A DNA stretch of 10,079 bases from Patulibacter sp040675535. GTDB lineage: Bacteria > Actinomycetota > Thermoleophilia > Solirubrobacterales > Solirubrobacteraceae. Positions 1 to 6,954 of the stretch are shown here, in pieces. The notes under the pieces are model-generated. The model worked only from the letters and a program-made list of their open reading frames with translations. It made no database searches and had not been told where the DNA came from. The stretch is taken from NCBI RefSeq assembly GCF_040675535.1, contig NZ_JBFAPC010000185.1, forward strand, positions 1-10,079, given 5' to 3'. The position numbers and the translations under genes are program-made. The first letter of the stretch is position 1. Every line of letters begins with the position of its first letter.

Positions 1-2
1 CG

Positions 3-74
3 GACAACTGGATCCCCGGCCAGGAGGAGTACGCCAAGGGCTGGATCTCCTGCTTCCACGACTACCAGTCGCTC
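3..74 (+). CDS. Possible 3' fragment of an unidentified protein at the window edge
   Basis: Frame 3 of the + strand reads as a natural protein segment (DNWIPGQEEYAKGW, then ISCFHDYQ). Its codons all end in G or C and are otherwise relatively AT-rich at positions 1 and 2. The frame has no stop until 498-500, but from about position 75 onward it is simply the antisense of the regulator gene, so the real gene probably stops or is broken near 65-80. The minus-strand reading of the same bases uses two TTG leucine codons, which are rare here, so the + reading is preferred. I do not recognise the family. It could be a true convergent gene whose end is lost at a rearrangement, or a piece joined by mis-assembly. 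Confidence 0.25.
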
Positions 75-2281
75 GGGCCGCCGGAGTCCTCGAGGACCAC
101 GTGCGCCGCCCCGTCGTCGCCGCGCGCTGCGGTGACCAGCGCCCCCGCGGCCTCGAACACGTGGACGTTGACGTTCTCGACCACCGGGGCCCCGTCGACC
201 GCGGCGAGGGCCTCCTCGGCGGCCTCGGGGTCGTCCGCCGCCAACGCGGCGAGCGCCGCCCATCCCGCGGAGACCAGCTGGAACGGCGGGGGCACGCCGG
301 GCAGGTCCAGCGACGCCCGCGCGTCGTCGGCGCACTCCCGCAGCTCGCCCCGCCGCCAGCGGATCGACGCGCGCGTGCCGAGCGCGCCGAAGAGCCCGAT
401 CGTCTGGTGCCGCTCGCGGGCCGTCTCCACCGCGGCGTCGGCGCACGCCAGCGCCACGTCGACCGCGTCGACCTGCGAGAGCGCCGCGATCCCCTGGTAG
501 ACCGGCGCCGACGGTCCGGTGGTGCGCGAGAGCCGCCCGCCGTCCAGCGCCGGCCCCGCGAGCGCCTCGACCTCCGCCGCCGGCGCGCCGGCGAGGGCCA
601 GCCCCCAGGCCAGGTTGCAGCGCTCCAGCCGGTCCAGGGTCGTGTCGCCCGTGAGGACGCCGGGCGCGCTGCGCGCCAACGCGTCGCCACGGGCGCGGGT
701 GTCCGGGTGCAGGAGCGCCTTGCCGACGAGGTCGACCGCGACGCGGCGTCGGTCCTCCTCGTCAGGCGTCTGACGCAGCACCTCCTCGAGCAGCCCGACG
801 GCCGCGGGGATCCCGCGCCCGACGGTCACGAGCTGCGCGAGCAGGAGCCAGCGCTCGACGCGACGCCCGGGTTCGGTCGTCGTCGCCGCGCTCTCCGCCA
901 GCCGCTCGCCGGCCGTCCGCACGTCCACGCGGGCGTGGAGGCCGGCCTCGGCGAGGCCCGCCAGGACGTCGGGCCGGTCCCCGACGGCCGGCGGCTCCTC
1001 GAGCGCGCGGCCGAGGAAGCGCAGGGCCTCGACGGGGGCACCGCGGGCGAGCGCCTGCTGCCCGGCGCGCAGCAGCGTCGCCGCGTCCGTGTCCGAGCCC
1101 GCTGCCGGAGCGTGCAGGAGGTGGACGGCGACGTCGGCGTCGGGAGCCCCGGTGCGGCGCAGCAGGTCGGCGGCCGACGCGTGCAGCGCCGCCCGCCCGC
1201 CCGGCCCGACGTCGCCGAGGACGGAGGAGCGGACGATCGGGTGGCGGAAGCGCAGCGGGTAGGCGTCCGCGAGGACCTCGCCGCGCACGAGGATGTCGGC
1301 CGCCGCGGACGCCGCCGCCGGCTCCAGCCCGGCCAGCGGCCCGGCGACGCCGAGGTCGGACTCGCGGCCGAGCACGGCCAGCGCGCGGGCGAGCGCGAGC
1401 GGGTCGGGGCCGCGGCGACCGAGGCGCAGGAGCAGCGCCCGAGCCACCGAGCGGGGCCCGAGCTCCCGGACGCGCGGGGCGGCCGCGTCGTCCGGTGCGA
1501 TGCCGTCCGCCTGCAGGGCCGAGGCCAGCTCGGCGAGCAGGAACGGGTTGCCGCCGGTGACCTCGTGACAGGCCGTGGCGCAGCCGGCGGCGACCGGGAC
1601 GCCGAGGCGGCGGGCGACGACCCGGCCCGCGTCGTCGACGGTCAGCGGAGAGAGCGTGAGCGTCGCGAGCCGGGGGACGCGGGCCAGCGGCGGCGGCGCG
1701 TCGTCGGCGTCGTCGTCGGGCTCCCGCAGGCCCGCGACGAGCACGACCGGCAGCTCCTCCAGGCGCCCGGCCAGGTAGGCGAGCACGCGCAGGGACGCCG
1801 GGTCGGCCCAGTGGACGTCGTCGACGACGACGAGCCGGGGCCGCGCCGCCGCGAGGCCCTGCAGCAGCCACCAGCACCCGTGCAGGACCGGGAACCCCGG
1901 ATCGCCGCCGGGCGACGGGACCGACGCGGGATCCAGGACGGCGACGGCCGGGGCCGCGGCGGGCCCCGCCGACGCGACGACGGTCGAGTCGGTGGCGGCA
2001 CGTTGCAGGAGCTGCCGGACGACCCCCAGCGGATGGTCGCGTTCGAGCTGGTCGCCCCGGGCCGCGAGGACGTCGAGGCCGAGCTCCGGCGCGACGGCCG
2101 CGGCCTCCTCCAGCAGCGTCGTCTTGCCGATGCCGGCGGGGCCCTCGACGACCACGAGGCCTCCGCGTCCTTCCGCAGCGGCCCGGAGCGCGCCGCGCAG
2201 CGCCCGGCGCTCCCCGTCGCGCCCGAGCGGTGATCGGGCGGACGCGTCGAGCGCGAGCAGCTCTGGGTCGGCACCGTCCAC
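62..2281 (-). CDS. LAL-type (MalT-like) regulator ATPase, C-terminally truncated, HTH missing
   Basis: This is a large ATP-binding regulator of the LAL/LuxR class, about 739 residues from a GTG start. A Walker A motif (GPAGIGKT, residues 47-54) and a Walker B (LVVVDDVHWAD, residues 150-160) mark an AAA_16-type ATPase domain. After it comes an alanine- and leucine-rich helical region of the TPR-like kind. In family members the protein normally continues for roughly 150-200 more residues and ends in a LuxR-type DNA-binding helix-turn-helix. Here it stops at a TAG (62-64) just after VLEDSGGPSDW, with no helix-turn-helix. The start is uncertain: the frame is open back to 2419, but that would overlap the terminator hairpin and the hydrolase gene, so GTG at 2281 (or a TTG further up) is more likely. 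Without the HTH it may be a non-functional remnant, or it may have been cut by a rearrangement or assembly join. The family call is firm; ligand and targets cannot be told. Confidence 0.85.
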   Translation of the reverse strand: MDGADPELLALDASARSPLGRDGERRALRGALRAAAEGRGGLVVVEGPAGIGKTTLLEEAAAVAPELGLDVLAARGDQLERDHPLGVVRQLLQRAATDSTVVASAGPAAAPAVAVLDPASVPSPGGDPGFPVLHGCWWLLQGLAAARPRLVVVDDVHWADPASLRVLAYLAGRLEELPVVLVAGLREPDDDADDAPPPLARVPRLATLTLSPLTVDDAGRVVARRLGVPVAAGCATACHEVTGGNPFLLAELASALQADGIAPDDAAAPRVRELGPRSVARALLLRLGRRGPDPLALARALAVLGRESDLGVAGPLAGLEPAAASAAADILVRGEVLADAYPLRFRHPIVRSSVLGDVGPGGRAALHASAADLLRRTGAPDADVAVHLLHAPAAGSDTDAATLLRAGQQALARGAPVEALRFLGRALEEPPAVGDRPDVLAGLAEAGLHARVDVRTAGERLAESAATTTEPGRRVERWLLLAQLVTVGRGIPAAVGLLEEVLRQTPDEEDRRRVAVDLVGKALLHPDTRARGDALARSAPGVLTGDTTLDRLERCNLAWGLALAGAPAAEVEALAGPALDGGRLSRTTGPSAPVYQGIAALSQVDAVDVALACADAAVETARERHQTIGLFGALGTRASIRWRRGELRECADDARASLDLPGVPPPFQLVSAGWAALAALAADDPEAAEEALAAVDGAPVVENVNVHVFEAAGALVTAARGDDGAAHVVLEDSGGPSDW

Positions 2282-2317
2282 GCGGCCATCATGCCCGGCG
2301 GAGGGGTGAGCTGGCAA

Positions 2318-2349
2318 CCGCGCCGCCGGGGCGCGTCCCGGCGGCGCGG
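2318..2349 (-). terminator. 13-bp perfect GC hairpin after the hydrolase gene
   Basis: CCGCGCCGCCGGG (2318-2330) and CCCGGCGGCGCGG (2337-2349) are perfect reverse complements separated by a six-base loop (GCGCGT). The hairpin begins five bases after the hydrolase stop codon and lies between it and the regulator gene. There is no T-tract on the minus strand, so it would be a U-less terminator or an mRNA 3'-end stabiliser. Its placement, perfection and length support a real element. Confidence 0.55.
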
Positions 2350-2354
2350 GGTCC

Positions 2355-3377
2355 TCAGCGCGCCGTCGCCGCCCAGGTCGCCCGGTCGCCGTCGTCGCCC
2401 CGCACCACGGCGCCGGCATCCTCGAGCAGCTCGAGCGAGGCGAGCAGCGCGCCGAGCCGGGTCAGGCCGTGGCGGAGCGAGGGGACGCCGCGCCAGACCT
2501 CGAGCCCGAGGTCCCAGGTGCCCCGCGGCCCGGCGGTCAGCGCACCGCGGACGCGGCCGGTCCGGCGGTCCAGCGCCCCGAGCCGGTCGGCGTGCAGGCC
2601 GGCGACGTCGTGCAGCGCCGGCCCGTGGCCGGGCAGCGCGAGCAGGCCCGGGATCGCGGCGGTCTCCGCCAGCGCGGCGAGGTAGCCGGCGGCGGGGCGA
2701 TCCTCGGTGCCGAGCATCGAGCCGAGGACCGGCGTCAGGGGAGCGGCCCGGAAGACGTGGTCGCCGACGAACGCCACGGGGCGGCCCGGCACGAGCGGGT
2801 CGAGCTCGAGGAACAGCGTGTCCGACGGGCTGTGGCCGGGGCGGACGCGCACCGTCAGGTCGTGGTCGCCGGCGCGGACGACGTCGCCGTCGACCAGCAG
2901 CCGCGCGGTCGGGGCGCTCGGCAGCCCGCGCACCAGCGACTCGCCGCCGCGCGCCATGTCGAGCAGCCCGTCCGGCGCGCCGTGGTGGGCGATGTGGCGC
3001 TCGCCCCAGGCGACCTCGCGCAGCAGCAGCGTCAGCGGGTCGGCGATCGCGTCGGCCACGGGCGAGATCGCCGCGATCGGCACGCCCGTCCGGCCGTGGA
3101 TCTCGGCCGCCAGGCCCGTGTGGTCCAGGTGGTGGTGGGTGATCAGGAGCAGCTCGAGGGCGTCCAGCGAGGCGCCGGCGGCGTGCAGCCCGGCCTCCAG
3201 CGCCTCCATCGCGCCGGGCAGCGGCATCCCGGCGTCGACGAGGGTGGTCGGCCCCTCGCCGCGGACGAGGTGGACGTTGACGCCGTCGGGGATGCCCGGC
3301 AGCGGCAGCGCGATGCGCGTGATGCCGGGCGCGACCTCCTCGACGAGGGGCGTCCCGGTGTCCGGTCCCGAGCTCAG
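2355..3377 (-). CDS. Metallo-beta-lactamase-fold hydrolase (LACTB2/glyoxalase II-like)
   Basis: This is a zinc-dependent hydrolase of about 340 residues. The metal-binding motif HHHLDH lies at residues 81-86 (the family HxHxDH). Further expected ligands are H182 in GHSPSD, D206 in VGDHVF and H251 in LPGHGP. A C-terminal helical segment (about residues 260-340) resembles the winged-helix tail of LACTB2-type members. There is no signal peptide or membrane segment, so it should be cytoplasmic. The substrate is unknown; thioesters, lactones or organic esters are all possible, and the nearby acyl-CoA synthetase makes a thioester plausible but unproven. The start is odd. No ATG, GTG or TTG lies near the domain start in this frame, and the best candidate is CTG at 3377-3375, which overlaps the upstream TGA as CTGA. 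That matches the xTGA overlaps used elsewhere in the window and suggests translational coupling to the GNAT-like gene. Confidence 0.88.
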   Translation of the reverse strand: MSSGPDTGTPLVEEVAPGITRIALPLPGIPDGVNVHLVRGEGPTTLVDAGMPLPGAMEALEAGLHAAGASLDALELLLITHHHLDHTGLAAEIHGRTGVPIAAISPVADAIADPLTLLLREVAWGERHIAHHGAPDGLLDMARGGESLVRGLPSAPTARLLVDGDVVRAGDHDLTVRVRPGHSPSDTLFLELDPLVPGRPVAFVGDHVFRAAPLTPVLGSMLGTEDRPAAGYLAALAETAAIPGLLALPGHGPALHDVAGLHADRLGALDRRTGRVRGALTAGPRGTWDLGLEVWRGVPSLRHGLTRLGALLASLELLEDAGAVVRGDDGDRATWAATAR

Positions 3378-4546
3378 GCCGCCTCGCCCCAGACCTTCTC
3401 GTACATGCGCCAGCGCTTGACGATCGTGCCGCTCATCGCCTCGAGGCTCTTGTTCATCGCGCGGTTGTTCTCGAGGATCCAGCCGGCCTCGCCGGACTTC
3501 AGCGGCGAGACGGCGCCGACGTCGTACTGGGCCTCGTAGAGCGCGGCCCCCGCCCCCGTGGACATGTGCTCGGGCTTGACGCCGAGGAAGCCGACGCGGA
3601 GCTCGTCGACGATGTGGTGGCGGCGCAGGTAGTACCACCAGCCCAGGGGCAGCAGCCGGCCCCGCATCTTCTTCAGGACCTGGTTGATGTTCATCACCGT
3701 GACGGACATGCCGATCGTCTCGCCGTCCTTCTCGGCGACGAGGTACCAGCCCGGGCTGTGGACGAGCCGGAGCTCCATCGCCCAGGCGTCGAGGTCGGCG
3801 GGCCGCAGCGGGCTGTAGCCCCAGTTGTGCGACCACGCCTCGTTGTAGACCTCGGCGAACGCGTCGAGCTCGCGACGCAGGTGGCGCATCCGCATCGGTC
3901 GGACGTTGACGCCGCCGGACTCGCGGGCGCGGCGGCCCATGCGCAGGAGCGCCGGGCGGACCTTCTCGCGGTCGGCGACCTGGAGCCAGTACGACAGCAG
4001 GTCGACGGCCTTCTCCAGCCCGGCCTCCTCGAGCCGCTGCTGGTAGTACGGCGGGTGCCACGGCTGGCGGACGAGCGGCTCCATGTGGAAGCCCTCGATC
4101 AGGACGCCGCACTCGTCGTTCATCGTGAAGTTCATCGGGCCGACCATCCGGTCGGCGCCCTGGCCGCGCAGCCACGCCTCGGCGGTCGAGAGCAGCGCGG
4201 CGACGACCTCGGGGTCGTCCGCGAACTCGATGAACCCGAAGAGGCCCCAGCGCGCGTCGTGGAACTCGTTGTAGCTGTCGTCGACGTGCGCGGTGATGCG
4301 GCCGACGACCTCGCCGTCCCTCCAGGCGAGGAAGTACGTGCCGCGTCCGTGGGTGAAGAACGCGTTGAGCCGCTGGATCAGGAACGCCCACTGCTCCAGC
4401 CGCAGCGGCGGGATCCACGGCGTGCCCGCGTGCAGGCGGAACGGCAGGTCGATGAAGCGCCGCAGGTCGGCGAGCGAGCGGACGGGCCGGACCTCGACCG
4501 CACCGGTCGCGCTGTGGGTGGGACGGGGCGGGGCGGCGGCGGTCAT
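3374..4546 (-). CDS. GNAT-fold N-acetyltransferase-like protein, about 390 aa
   Basis: The protein is 390 residues from the ATG at 4546-4544. It belongs to a widespread conserved family with a GNAT (acyl-CoA-dependent acyltransferase) fold. Recognisable blocks are the N-terminal EVRPVRSLADLRRFIDLPF, the GTYFLAWRDGEVVGRITAHVD strand pair typical of GNAT beta-strands, a GPMNFTMNDECGVLIEGF block (residues 137-153), and a second GNAT-like half with GWYLVAEKDGETIGMSVTV followed by GFLGVKPEH. The double arrangement suggests tandem GNAT-like modules. No substrate is known to me, and database names for this family vary and are not reliable. Its stop overlaps the CTG start of the hydrolase by four bases, so the two are probably one transcript. 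The ATG at 4546 is chosen because the residues encoded upstream of it are low-complexity and unlike the family. No clear Shine-Dalgarno precedes it. Confidence 0.85.
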   Translation of the reverse strand: MTAAAPPRPTHSATGAVEVRPVRSLADLRRFIDLPFRLHAGTPWIPPLRLEQWAFLIQRLNAFFTHGRGTYFLAWRDGEVVGRITAHVDDSYNEFHDARWGLFGFIEFADDPEVVAALLSTAEAWLRGQGADRMVGPMNFTMNDECGVLIEGFHMEPLVRQPWHPPYYQQRLEEAGLEKAVDLLSYWLQVADREKVRPALLRMGRRARESGGVNVRPMRMRHLRRELDAFAEVYNEAWSHNWGYSPLRPADLDAWAMELRLVHSPGWYLVAEKDGETIGMSVTVMNINQVLKKMRGRLLPLGWWYYLRRHHIVDELRVGFLGVKPEHMSTGAGAALYEAQYDVGAVSPLKSGEAGWILENNRAMNKSLEAMSGTIVKRWRMYEKVWGEAA

Positions 4547-4577
4547 GGGGTCGGCCGGACACCGGCCCGGCCCGCCA

Positions 4578-4583
4578 ACGGTA
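4578..4583 (-). promoter_or_regulatory. Possible -10 box (TACCGT) for the GNAT-like gene
   Basis: The minus strand reads TACCGT, a match to the actinobacterial TAnnnT pattern, in one of the few less GC-rich spots of the 150-base gap between the acyl-CoA synthetase stop and the GNAT-like start. It would place transcription start about 25 bases before the ATG. There is no convincing -35 box, so this is weak. Confidence 0.2.
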
Positions 4584-4646
4584 TCCGTCGCCCCGCCCGG
4601 CCCGCGCCCCGAGCGGTCGCGCGCCACCGGACGGCGCGGACCGGGG

Positions 4647-4674
4647 CCGCGGGCCGCGCGCGGACGACCCGCGG
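4647..4674 (-). terminator. Candidate GC hairpin after the acyl-CoA synthetase
   Basis: CCGCGGG (4647-4653) pairs with CCCGCGG (4668-4674) around a 14-base loop that itself can fold. It lies 22 bases past the synthetase stop codon on the minus strand. There is no T-tract, and self-complementary stretches are common at this GC content, so support is modest. Apart from this hairpin and the -10-like site, the gap 4547-4696 shows nothing I can name. Confidence 0.25.
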
Positions 4675-4696
4675 ACCAGAGGGCCGCCCCGGCCGT

Positions 4697-6370
4697 TCAG
4701 GGCCGCGCGAGCGTCCCCGCGGCGTCCTCGGCGACCGTCGGCTCCCGCAGCAGGTAGCGCGCCTTCTTGCCGGTCGCGGTCATCGGCAGCTCGTCGACGA
4801 AGCGGTAGGCCCGCGGTCGCTTGTAGTCCGCGAGCATCGGGTGCCCGTGGCAGTGCTCGTCGAGGGTGCGGGCATCGACGTCCGGGGTGCCACGCACGAC
4901 GCAGGCGACGACGAGCTCGCCCCACCGGGCGTCCGGGATCCCGATCACGGCCGCGTCGACGACGCCGGGGTGCTCCTCGAGCACGCCCTCGACCTGGACG
5001 GGATGCACGTTCTCGCCGCCCGAGACGATCATGTCGTCCTTGCGGCCGACGATCGTGACGTACTCGTCCGCGTCCCAGGTGGCGAGGTCGCCGGAGTGGA
5101 ACCAGCCGTCGCGGAAGCGCTGCTCCTGCTCCTCCGGTCGGTGGACGTAGGCGTAGCCGGACTTCACGGAGCGCATCGCGACCTCGCCGATCGTCGTGCC
5201 GTCCTTCGGGGCGAGCACGTCCGGCGACCCCGGGCCTCCGTCGGGGGCCAGCGCGATCACGGCGACGTCGTCGTCGGTCGACGCCCGGCCGGCGCTGCCG
5301 GCGTGGTCGGGCAGGTCGACGGGCCGCAGGAACGTGTTCCAGAACGTCTCGGTCAACCCGTAGCCGTTGAAGATCCGGGGCGTCAGGACGCGCTGGTAGC
5401 GCAGCGCCGCCGCGCGGTCCAGCGGGGCGCCCATCGTGACGATGCCGTTCAGGGTGGCGAGGTCGCGGGGCCGGGCCTCCTGCTCCGCGGCGAGCATCGC
5501 GAGGTTCGTCGGGGCGCCGATCAGGAACGTCAGGCCGAGCTCCGCGACGCGGTCGAGCGTCAGCGCCGCGTCGAACGCCCGCAGCGCGACGGCCTCGGCC
5601 CCGACGTAGAGGACGGGGTTCGGCCCGCCGGCGTAGAGCCCGCCGCGGTGGAACCACGGGCTCATGTTCATCGTGCGGTCCTCCGGCGCGAGCGGGAAGT
5701 GCATGATCACGTCGTGCGCCGAGAGCACCTCGACGGCCCCGTTGAGCGAGACCCCCTTCGGCATGCCGGTCGTGCCGGACGTGTAGACGCGGGTCGTCTC
5801 CTCCCACGCGGAGAGCGTCGGCAGGTCCTTCGGGGTCCCGTCGCCGAGCAGCGCGTCGAACGGCGCGTGGCGGCCGCCGGCCGACGGGTCCTGTGCGTCG
5901 ACGTGCACCACCAGCGCCGGGTCGTGGCCGGCGCGCGCGAGGGCGTCCTCGGCCGCCGGCGCCAGCGCGGCGTCGAAGGCGAAGACGACGGGGCGGCTGT
6001 CGTCGAGGACGTGCGCGGTCTCGCCGGGCGCGAGGCGGAAGTTGACCGGGACGGCGACGGCGCCGAGCCGCTGCGCCGCGACCCAGAGCAGCACGAACTC
6101 CGGGCCGTTGAAGAGCTGCATCACCACCGCGTCGCCGATCCCGACGCCCGCGGCCCGCAGGCCGGCCGCCACCCGGCCGGTGTCCGCCCAGAGCTCCTCG
6201 TAGGTCCACCGGCGGCCGGTCGCCGGGTCGTTCAGCGCCGGCCGCCGGGCGTAGCGGTGGGCGTTGCGCTCGACGCCGGCGACGTACGTGAACCGCGCCT
6301 GGAAGACGTCCCGGTAGGCCCGGGGGTCGTACGCGTACGGGGCGGGCGCCGGGGCGGCTGGACTGGACAC
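4697..6370 (-). CDS. AMP-dependent acyl-CoA synthetase / fatty-acid-CoA ligase family protein
   Basis: This is a class I adenylate-forming enzyme of 557 residues, normal for the family. It is expected to activate a carboxylic acid with ATP to an acyl-AMP and then to an acyl-CoA. Visible motifs are the P-loop YTSGTTGMPKG (196-206), NGYGLTE (335-341), GWFHSGDL (422-429), the hinge and A8 region GRKDDMIVSGGENVHP (442-457), and the catalytic lysine of the TATGKK segment (531-536). The N-terminal ANL domain and the C-terminal lid are both complete. There is no signal peptide, so it is cytoplasmic. The acid it uses cannot be read from the sequence; medium- to long-chain fatty acids are typical for similar proteins. 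GTG at 6370-6368 is chosen because GGAG sits five bases upstream and the protein starts well there. It is followed by the GNAT-like gene after 150 bases, so they may or may not share a transcript. Confidence 0.93.
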   Translation of the reverse strand: MSSPAAPAPAPYAYDPRAYRDVFQARFTYVAGVERNAHRYARRPALNDPATGRRWTYEELWADTGRVAAGLRAAGVGIGDAVVMQLFNGPEFVLLWVAAQRLGAVAVPVNFRLAPGETAHVLDDSRPVVFAFDAALAPAAEDALARAGHDPALVVHVDAQDPSAGGRHAPFDALLGDGTPKDLPTLSAWEETTRVYTSGTTGMPKGVSLNGAVEVLSAHDVIMHFPLAPEDRTMNMSPWFHRGGLYAGGPNPVLYVGAEAVALRAFDAALTLDRVAELGLTFLIGAPTNLAMLAAEQEARPRDLATLNGIVTMGAPLDRAAALRYQRVLTPRIFNGYGLTETFWNTFLRPVDLPDHAGSAGRASTDDDVAVIALAPDGGPGSPDVLAPKDGTTIGEVAMRSVKSGYAYVHRPEEQEQRFRDGWFHSGDLATWDADEYVTIVGRKDDMIVSGGENVHPVQVEGVLEEHPGVVDAAVIGIPDARWGELVVACVVRGTPDVDARTLDEHCHGHPMLADYKRPRAYRFVDELPMTATGKKARYLLREPTVAEDAAGTLARP

Positions 6371-6375
6371 TGGGA

Positions 6376-6379
6376 CTCC
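6376..6379 (-). promoter_or_regulatory. Shine-Dalgarno GGAG for the acyl-CoA synthetase
   Basis: The minus strand reads GGAG-TCCCA-GTG, a Shine-Dalgarno core five bases before a GTG codon. It fixes the start in a frame that is otherwise open far upstream. Confidence 0.6.
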
Positions 6380-6425
6380 GTGCGGTCGGGCCGGGCCGCG
6401 GTTGTCGGCCCGCGCCACGGCTGGT

Positions 6426-6445
6426 GCTTGGTGGAGCCAAGCGTA
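6426..6445 (-). promoter_or_regulatory. Palindrome GCTTGG-N5-CCAAGC overlapping a -10-like box, upstream of the acyl-CoA synthetase
   Basis: GCTTGG (6426-6431) and CCAAGC (6437-6442) form a perfect 6-bp inverted repeat around TGGAG. On the minus strand it directly follows and overlaps TACGCT (6445-6440), a TAnnnT-type -10 candidate about 70 bases before the synthetase GTG. An operator at the transcription start would fit repression by a TetR- or GntR-like regulator, but no such gene is in the window. The patch is clearly less GC-rich than its surroundings. No good -35 box is seen. The rest of the gap 6371-6554 holds only the hairpin listed next. Confidence 0.4.
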
Positions 6446-6536
6446 ATCGTCGGCGCAGCCCGACCCGTGGGGACGGGCGATCCGCGGGGTCGCCGCGTCG
6501 GGAGCCGGGTCCCGCGACGCCCCGTGGCGGCGCCGG

Positions 6537-6554
6537 CCGGCCCCGCCGGGCCGG
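6537..6554 (-). terminator. 7-bp GC hairpin abutting the zinc-ribbon gene stop codon
   Basis: CCGGCCC (6537-6543) pairs perfectly with GGGCCGG (6548-6554) around a four-base loop. It begins immediately after the TGA at 6557-6555 on the minus strand. It has no T-tract. The position and tight loop favour a transcription end for the leftward MpsC-like gene. Confidence 0.35.
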
Positions 6555-6954
6555 TCAGCCGCGCGGGTCGGAGTGGTCCGCGTCCGCGAGCAGGAACATC
6601 TCGACGGAGGCGTCCGCGCGCACGTCGATGCCGCTGATGAACGCGCGGACCGGCCGGCCGGTCGCCTGCTCGACCGGGGCGCGCATGTCGTCCCCGGTGG
6701 CGTCCTGGAAGAAGCGGCGCACGTCGCGGAGCCGCTGGTGCTCGCCGAGCTCGACGAGCCGGCGTTCCGCGGGCGTCTGGGTGTCCTCCAGGACGCAGAC
6801 CACGGCGTCGGGACCGGCGAAGGACCGCGTGAGCGCCCCGGGCCGACGAGCAGGCGGCACCCGGAGCACCGCACCGGGCGCTCGGGGAAGGGGTGCGGCG
6901 CGTCCGCGAGGAGGAGCTGCCGGCAGTGGGGCAGTACGCGTGCTCGTCGACCAT
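6555..6954 (-). pseudogene. Zinc ribbon fused to a partial MpsC/DUF2294 domain, broken by two homopolymer frameshifts
   Basis: The ATG at 6954-6952 opens MVDEHAYCP and then loses frame at a four-base run (6928-6931). The next frame carries HCRQLLLADAPHPFPERPV and RCSGCRLLVGP and loses frame at a second four-base run (6836-6839). The third frame gives RSFAGPDAVVCVLEDTQTP through TGRPVRAFISG to the stop at 6557-6555. Adding one base to each run yields a clean 133-residue protein with cysteines at 8, 11, 30 and 33 (CxxC-x18-CxxC, a zinc ribbon), then about 77 residues that align without gaps to the rightward MpsC-like neighbour (about 29 identities by hand count, including the ATGR block). The N-terminal helix of a normal MpsC domain is replaced by the ribbon. 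MpsC-family proteins have been linked to a sodium-translocating membrane-potential system; the role of this version is unknown. It may be a real pseudogene or an intact gene with two sequencing undercalls. Confidence 0.75.

Noticed and set aside
101..2233. Long + strand open frame opposite the regulator gene
   Set aside because: Its translation is Arg/Gln/Gly-rich with no recognisable domain. It is the antisense of a gene with clear Walker motifs, and such open shadows are normal at this GC content.
1642..2292. Alternative ATG-ATG start and frame for the regulator
   Set aside because: That frame lacks the Walker motifs and gives Ser/Arg-rich sequence. The motif-bearing frame begins at the nearby GTG.
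2355..6440. A single 1361-residue leftward protein ending in the hydrolase
   Set aside because: Only the last ~340 residues match a family. The rest is an out-of-frame reading of the GNAT-like and synthetase genes. The frame is open only because of GC bias.
3566..6637. 1023-codon open frame on the + strand across the GNAT-like and synthetase genes
   Set aside because: It has no domain motifs and an Arg/Asp/Val-skewed composition, and it spans two well-supported genes on the other strand.
6836..6931. Programmed ribosomal frameshifting in the zinc-ribbon gene
   Set aside because: Both sites are plain four-base runs without a slippery heptamer or downstream pseudoknot that I can see, and two shifts would be needed. 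Sequencing error or gene decay is simpler.
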